64,000 nt of DNA, from assembly GCF_000689415.1 (NCBI RefSeq), contig NZ_HG322950.1, positions 1,488,001-1,552,000 of the forward strand, read 5' to 3'. The first letter of the stretch is position 1; each line of letters begins with the position of its first letter. The notes beneath the pieces were generated by a model. That model searched no databases, was not told where the DNA came from, and saw only the letters and a program-made list of their open reading frames with translations. Both the position numbers and the translations under genes were made by a program. Source of the DNA: Pseudomonas knackmussii B13 (lineage in GTDB: Bacteria; Pseudomonadota; Gammaproteobacteria; Pseudomonadales; Pseudomonadaceae). Below, piece by piece: positions 58,124-64,000 of this stretch.

Positions 58124-60284
<2,161 letters not shown>

Positions 60285-60358
60285 TACCTAACTCCTCGGG
60301 CGTCGCGTGAAGCGGCGCTTGTGGCGCGACGGACCCCCGGAATACTCGGAATAAACAA

Positions 60359-60382
60359 AGCCCACTGCAGATGCAGTGGGCT
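60359..60382 (-). promoter_or_regulatory. Attenuator-like hairpin between braC and braD
   Basis: On the minus strand an 11-bp stem (60382-60372 with 60369-60359) is followed by TTGTTTATT, 21 bases past the braC stop. It can act as a partial terminator, giving more BraC than membrane components. Confidence 0.8.
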
Positions 60383-60403
60383 CTGAGCGAAAGGCAGCGG
60401 ACC

Positions 60404-61525
60404 TTATTTGACTTCGGTCTTGGTGCCGTCCTTGTGCCATTGGTAGACCACGAAGTTGAAGTCCTTCAGGTCGCCCTTCTGGTCGAAGGCCAGGGTGCCG
60501 GTCGGGGTGTCGAAGCTGTTGCTGCGCAGAGCGGCGGCGACTTTGTCGGTGTCGGCGCTGCCGGCTTTCTTGATGCTGTCGGCGATGACCTGCACGGCGG
60601 CATAGGCCGGGAACACGAACGGGCCGCTCGGGTCCTGGTTCTTGGCCTTGAAGGCAGCAACCAGAGCCTGGTTCTTCGGATCCTGGTCGAAGGACTTCGG
60701 CAGGGTCACGTACATGCCTTCGGAAGCCGGGCCGGCGATGGCCGAGATTTCCTTGTTGCCGACGCCTTCCGGACCCATGAAGCCGACCTTCAGGCCTTTC
60801 TCGGAGGTCTGACGCAGCAGCAGGCCCAGTTCCGGGTGGTAGCCGCCGTAGTAGACGAAATCGACGTTGTTCTGCTTCAGCTTGGCGATCAGCGAGGAGA
60901 AGTCCTTGTCGCCGGCGTTGATGCCTTCGAACAGGGCGACTTTCACGCCAGAGGCTTCCAGGGTCTTCTTGACCGCGGTAGCGATGCCTTCGCCGTACTG
61001 CTGCTTGTCGTGGATGACGGCAACGACTTTCGGCTTGACGTGCTCGGCGATGAACTTGCCAGCGGTCGGGCCCTGCATGTTGTCCAGGCCGATGGTGCGG
61101 AACACCAGCTTGTAGCCGCGGTTGGTGATGTCCGGGCTGGTGGAGGCCGGGGAAATCATCAGGACGCCTTCGTCCTCGTAGATGTCCGAAGCCGGCTGAG
61201 TGGAGCTGGAGCACAGGTGGCCAACGACGAACTTGATGCCGTCGTTGACGATCTTGTTGGCGACTGCCACGGCCTGCTTGGGATCGCACGCGTCGTCATA
61301 GACCACGCCTTCGAGTTGCTTGCCGTCTACGCCGCCTGCCTTGTTGATCTGCTCGATGGCCATCTTGGCGCCGACGAATTCCATCTCCCCGTACTGGGCG
61401 ACCGCGCCGGTCACAGGGCCGGCCAGGGCGATCTTGATGGTGTCGGCAGCCATGGAGTAGCTGGCGACGCCGGCGAGGGCCATGGCGGTCAACAGTTTGG
61501 AAAGACGCTGAGTACCCTTTTTCAT
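60404..61525 (-). CDS. braC: Branched-chain amino acid periplasmic binding protein
   Basis: BraC binds Leu, Ile, Val (and Ala/Thr in P. aeruginosa) for the BraDEFG importer. The 373-residue precursor has a signal peptide (about 1-26, ending SMAAD). The mature start IKIALAGPVTGAVAQYGEM and VVGHLCSSSTQPASDIYEDEGVLMISPASTSP are characteristic, including a conserved cysteine pair. The ATG at 61525 follows GTGGAGC. Confidence 0.97.
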   Translation of the reverse strand: MKKGTQRLSKLLTAMALAGVASYSMAADTIKIALAGPVTGAVAQYGEMEFVGAKMAIEQINKAGGVDGKQLEGVVYDDACDPKQAVAVANKIVNDGIKFVVGHLCSSSTQPASDIYEDEGVLMISPASTSPDITNRGYKLVFRTIGLDNMQGPTAGKFIAEHVKPKVVAVIHDKQQYGEGIATAVKKTLEASGVKVALFEGINAGDKDFSSLIAKLKQNNVDFVYYGGYHPELGLLLRQTSEKGLKVGFMGPEGVGNKEISAIAGPASEGMYVTLPKSFDQDPKNQALVAAFKAKNQDPSGPFVFPAYAAVQVIADSIKKAGSADTDKVAAALRSNSFDTPTGTLAFDQKGDLKDFNFVVYQWHKDGTKTEVK

Positions 61526-61830
61526 AATGCTCCACTCGTTCTTGTGTTTTCGTTTTTGTGGTCCGTGGCCGTGGTCACCCGGGCTTTGCACCCGGGAGAA
61601 GTCCGACGGCAACTGTACCGGTACAGTGTAGAGTGCCGCTTCGCCGCTTGAAAAGCGGGGGGCGGCGGGGCCCTTCGGCTCATGTCGCATGAATGAAACA
61701 AACGTATAGAAAAACGGCGCTGTCGCCGAACCCCTCCTTTGGTCCTCTTCCACCCCGAGTGACTCCCGGGAAACTTGCCTGGCGCCGGTCGGGCGGTATC
61801 ATGACGCCGCTTCATTTCCCGGTGAGACCC
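61526..61830. promoter_or_regulatory. braC / DUF2288 divergent intergenic region
   Basis: This 305-base gap must hold the braC promoter (minus) and that of the DUF2288 gene (plus). Visible elements are a perfect 16-bp palindrome (61612-61627, ACTGTACC/GGTACAGT) and an 8-base direct repeat CACCCGGG at 61576 and 61589. No ORF or known riboswitch was recognised. Confidence 0.65.
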
Positions 61831-62148
61831 ATGACAGATCAAACTAGCACCCTCTATGCCAAGTTGCTCGGCGAAACCGCGCAGATTTCCTGGCAGGAGC
61901 TGCAACCCTATTTCGCCCGCGGCGCCCTGCTGCAGGTGAGTGCCGCACTCGATCTGGTAGAGGCCGCGCAGGCCCTGGCCGAGGACGACCGCACGAAGGT
62001 CGCGGCCTGGCTCGGCAGTGGCGACCTGGCCAAGGTCGACGAGGCGCGCGCCGAGGATTTCCTCGCCCGCGACCCGCAATTATGGGCGGTGGTAGTGGCG
62101 CCCTGGGTGCTGATCCAGGAGCGCGGGGCAAGAACTTCTTCGAATTGA
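61831..62148 (+). CDS. DUF2288 family protein
   Basis: This 105-residue soluble protein has TLYAKLLGETAQISWQELQPYFARGALLQV and WLGSGDLAKVDEARAEDFLARDPQLWAVVVAPWVLIQE, matching the DUF2288 family found in pseudomonads and cyanobacteria. The function is unknown. I prefer the ATG at 61831 (GGTGAG upstream) over 61801. The last residues, RGARTSSN, look less conserved. Confidence 0.85.
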   Translation: MTDQTSTLYAKLLGETAQISWQELQPYFARGALLQVSAALDLVEAAQALAEDDRTKVAAWLGSGDLAKVDEARAEDFLARDPQLWAVVVAPWVLIQERGARTSSN

Positions 62149-62214
62149 GCCCGGACGCCGCGTGGAGGAGTAAAGGCGAGCTAGACTTGGCGGATCACAG
62201 CAAGGAGGTACGTC

Positions 62215-62580
62215 ATGTTTGAGCCTGGTCACCTGCATCTCCACGCCCTGCCTGGCCTCGACCAACAGGCGGTGGATATCCATCTGCACTACGAAGTTCG
62301 CCACGACGTCGAGAAGGGGGCCTTCGTCCACTTCACCATGGACGGCAGCATCGACGGCAACCCGTTCAAGGAAGAGTTCGACATGCCCAAGGACCAGGCC
62401 TTCAACTTCGCCAGCGATGCCACCCGCATCGCCCAGAAGCATGGCCTGCATCCGCGTTTCGGGCCGGTGGTGCGCATCCACAAGGAATACGACGCGATGT
62501 TCGAGGACATCCGCGCCAAGCTGGGCACCCACCCGGGCGACCCGGTCGACCTGGATCAGGTGCTTCGCGGCAGCGACTGA
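62215..62580 (+). CDS. DUF5064 family protein
   Basis: This 121-residue small protein with a beta-rich start (HLHALPGLDQQAVDIHLHYEVRHDVEKGAFVHFTMDGSI) is followed by a helical tail (AFNFASDATRIAQKHGLHPRFG...). It is specific to pseudomonads as far as I recall, of unknown function. GGAGGTACGTC precedes the ATG. It is likely co-transcribed with the DUF2288 gene and is followed by a terminator. Confidence 0.82.
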   Translation: MFEPGHLHLHALPGLDQQAVDIHLHYEVRHDVEKGAFVHFTMDGSIDGNPFKEEFDMPKDQAFNFASDATRIAQKHGLHPRFGPVVRIHKEYDAMFEDIRAKLGTHPGDPVDLDQVLRGSD

Positions 62581-62596
62581 TCGCGCATTCCCTCGC

Positions 62597-62624
62597 AAAA
62601 AGCCCGGCTCGTGCCGGGCTTTTT
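62597..62624. terminator. Bidirectional terminator
   Basis: A 12-bp stem including A/T ends (62597-62608 with 62613-62624) with a TCGT loop has A and T runs on either side. It serves both the DUF5064 gene and the converging permease operon. Confidence 0.9.
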
Positions 62625-62632
62625 CATTGGGC

Positions 62633-63415
62633 TCAGGCGCTGACCCAGCGTTGCCGCGCCCAGGCGCTCAGGGCGTCGACCCCGAGGACCAGCACCAGCA
62701 TGGCGAGGATCACGGTCGCGGCCTGGGCCTGCTGGAACAGGCTGAGGCTGAAATAGAGCATCTGCCCCAGCCCGCCGGCGCCGACGAAGCCGAGCACGCT
62801 GGCCATGCGGATGTTGTTCTCCCAGCGATAGAGGATGTAGGCCACCAATTGCGGCCACACTCCGGGCAGGGTGCCGTAGGCGAAGGCTGCGACCCGTCCG
62901 CTGCCCGCCAGGCGTAGTGCCTCCGCGGGTTCGGCCGGGGTGTTTTCCAGCGCTTCGGCGAACAATCGGCCGAGCACGCCGCCGGTGTGCAGGGCCAGCG
63001 CCAGGGTGCCGGCGTTCGGTCCGAGGCCGGCAGCCAGCACCATCAGTGCGCCCCAGACCAACTCCGGCACCGCGCGCAAGGCGTTGAGCAGGAAGCGCGC
63101 CAGCGTCTGGGCCGCAGCGCCGAAGCGGCCGGCCGCGGGCAGCGCGAAGAGCATTCCGAGCAGCGCCGCCAGCAGGGTGCCCAGGGCCGACATGGCCAGG
63201 GTTTCCAGTGCTCCTTTGGCCACTGCGCTCAGCTGTACGGAGGTCAGGTCCGGCGGGAAGAACTCGCGGGCATAGCCGAGCATCTGCCCCAGGCCTTCGC
63301 TGCTGAGCAGGCTGCCGCTGTCGATCTGCAGGTAGATGAAGGAAGCGGCCACCGCGACCAGGATCGCCAGCGTCCAGCCAAGGGCATGCAATAGCCCGCG
63401 TCGCGCGCGATTCAT
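62633..63415 (-). CDS. Phosphonate/phosphite-type ABC transporter permease (PhnE family)
   Basis: This 260-residue inner-membrane permease has about six helices and the PhnE-type C-terminal motif YILYRWENNIRMASVLGFVGAGGLGQ, together with PELVWGALMVLAAGLGPNAGTLALALHTGG. Its start overlaps the stop of a second permease of the same family by four bases. The anion transported (phosphonate, phosphite or phosphate ester) is not determinable here; the binding protein and ATPase should lie beyond the right edge. Confidence 0.85.
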   Translation of the reverse strand: MNRARRGLLHALGWTLAILVAVAASFIYLQIDSGSLLSSEGLGQMLGYAREFFPPDLTSVQLSAVAKGALETLAMSALGTLLAALLGMLFALPAAGRFGAAAQTLARFLLNALRAVPELVWGALMVLAAGLGPNAGTLALALHTGGVLGRLFAEALENTPAEPAEALRLAGSGRVAAFAYGTLPGVWPQLVAYILYRWENNIRMASVLGFVGAGGLGQMLYFSLSLFQQAQAATVILAMLVLVLGVDALSAWARQRWVSA

Positions 63416-64000
63416 TCGAGCCTCCGGCGCAGGAAGCGGCTGAGGCGGTCGGCGCCCAGTACCAGCACCAGGAACGTCAGCAGCAGGCTGGCCACTTCGC
63501 CACCGGCGAACATGCGCAGCGAAAGGTCGACCTGCTGGCCGAGCCCGCCGGCGCCGACGAAGCCCATCACCACCGAGGCGCGAATCGCGCATTCCCAGCG
63601 GTAGACGGTGTAGGAAATCATCTCGGCGGCGGCCTGCGGCAGCACGCCGTAGGCGAAGGCGCCCAGGCGTGAACCGCCGCCCAGGAGCAGGGCGCGGGTC
63701 GGGCGCGGGTCCACCGACTCGAAGATCTCCGCGTAGACCTTGCCGAGCATGCCGCCGTAGGTGATGGCGATGGCCATGACCCCGGCGGTGGCGCCCAGGC
63801 CGACGGCGCGGACGAAAAGCAACGCCCAGACGATTTCCGGGATGCTGCGCAGGACGATGAGCAGGGCCCGCACCGGCCAGCGCAGCGCGCGCGCCCACCG
63901 GGCCGGCAGGCCGGCACGTGGCAGTGCCGAGAGCGACAGCGCGCGGGTGGCGAGCAGCGACGCGGGGAAGGCGATCAGCCAGGCCAAGGCCATGCCGGCG
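63412..64000 (-). CDS. Second PhnE-family permease (5' end cut by window edge)
   Basis: At least 195 C-terminal residues are visible: IPEIVWALLFVRAVGLGATAGVMAIAITYGGMLGKVYAEI and SYTVYRWECAIRASVVMGFVGAGGLGQQV. These are homologous to, but clearly different from, the permease at 62633, so the transporter uses a heterodimeric membrane part. The Met at 63993 is probably internal, since the frame stays open to 64000. Confidence 0.85.
   Translation of the reverse strand, partial: AGMALAWLIAFPASLLATRALSLSALPRAGLPARWARALRWPVRALLIVLRSIPEIVWALLFVRAVGLGATAGVMAIAITYGGMLGKVYAEIFESVDPRPTRALLLGGGSRLGAFAYGVLPQAAAEMISYTVYRWECAIRASVVMGFVGAGGLGQQVDLSLRMFAGGEVASLLLTFLVLVLGADRLSRFLRRRLE

Noticed and set aside
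61613..61626. LexA (SOS) box upstream of braC
   Set aside because: The CTG...CAG ends are separated by 8 bases instead of the 10 required for the LexA consensus, and Bra transport is not an SOS function.

Overview
The window looks like a chromosomal core segment of a high-GC Pseudomonas, probably near P. citronellolis, P. nitroreducens or P. knackmussii. The evidence is GC-rich codon use throughout, Pseudomonas-type gene sets (rnfABCDGE-nth, argG-motY-pyrC-rnt, braCDEFG, a group-2 Mrp antiporter, quiP) and scattered REP palindromes of the GTAGGAGCG...CGCTCCTAC type. There are no tRNA or rRNA genes, prophage, transposase or CRISPR array. The species is inferred from memory of family and gene order, not from a search.

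Layout. 0-4.7 kb: rnt and pyrC (minus), then motY, argG and gloA (plus). 4.8-11.5 kb: a tightly overlapping minus-strand operon rnfA-B-C-D-G-E-nth followed by a small acidic protein. 11.7-14.5 kb: an unrecognised tetratricopeptide-like exported protein and a yjfL-yjfM-yjfC-like operon in which yjfM and yjfC each carry a one-base frameshift. 14.6-18.7 kb: metG (minus), the Mrp/ApbC Fe-S carrier and dcd. 18.8-21.9 kb: a basic amino acid type ABC importer. 22.3-24.8 kb: a QuiP-like acyl-homoserine lactone acylase. 25-30.4 kb: small conserved proteins (SEC-C, LEA2 lipoprotein, TRIC channel, YchJ, OmpA lipoprotein, DUF1145, a collagen-like secreted protein, a CopD-type membrane protein). 30.5-39.6 kb: dinG, a GH50/agarase-like glycoside hydrolase, a class C esterase, a frameshifted OmpA lipoprotein gene, pdxH and glycerate kinase. 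39.8-46.2 kb: a SlyB-like lipoprotein and the Mrp cation/proton antiporter. 46.3-52.4 kb: DMT exporter, cysteine synthase-like enzyme, lipoprotein, DUF488, SDR/LysR pair, and a second SlyB-like gene with a PagP-like gene. 52.4-56.5 kb: aminotransferase, kinase, SDR and GntR regulator. 56.6-61.5 kb: the braCDEFG branched-chain amino acid importer. 61.8-64 kb: DUF2288, DUF5064 and two PhnE-type permeases running off the right edge.

How the parts work together. The Rnf complex couples ferredoxin/NADH electron transfer to ion translocation, and Mrp handles Na+/H+ exchange. Three ABC importers (basic amino acids, branched-chain amino acids, phosphonate-like) cover uptake. SlyB2-PagP is a probable envelope-stress operon, preceded by seven helically phased GTTCAG direct repeats, which is the most striking regulatory signal here. 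The kinase/aminotransferase/SDR/GntR cluster looks like a self-contained catabolic unit, with a perfect 22-bp palindrome in its divergent promoter region.

Three genes (yjfM-like, yjfC-like, the ompA-like gene at 36.6 kb) are broken by single-base indels. Two show the same apparent GGTGA to GGTTGA change, so assembly or base-calling error is as likely as real gene decay. No wholly new defence or mobile system was found. The strongest leads are the phased repeat array, the phospho-amino-acid-like catabolic cluster, the repeat-extended RnfC and the collagen-like exported protein.
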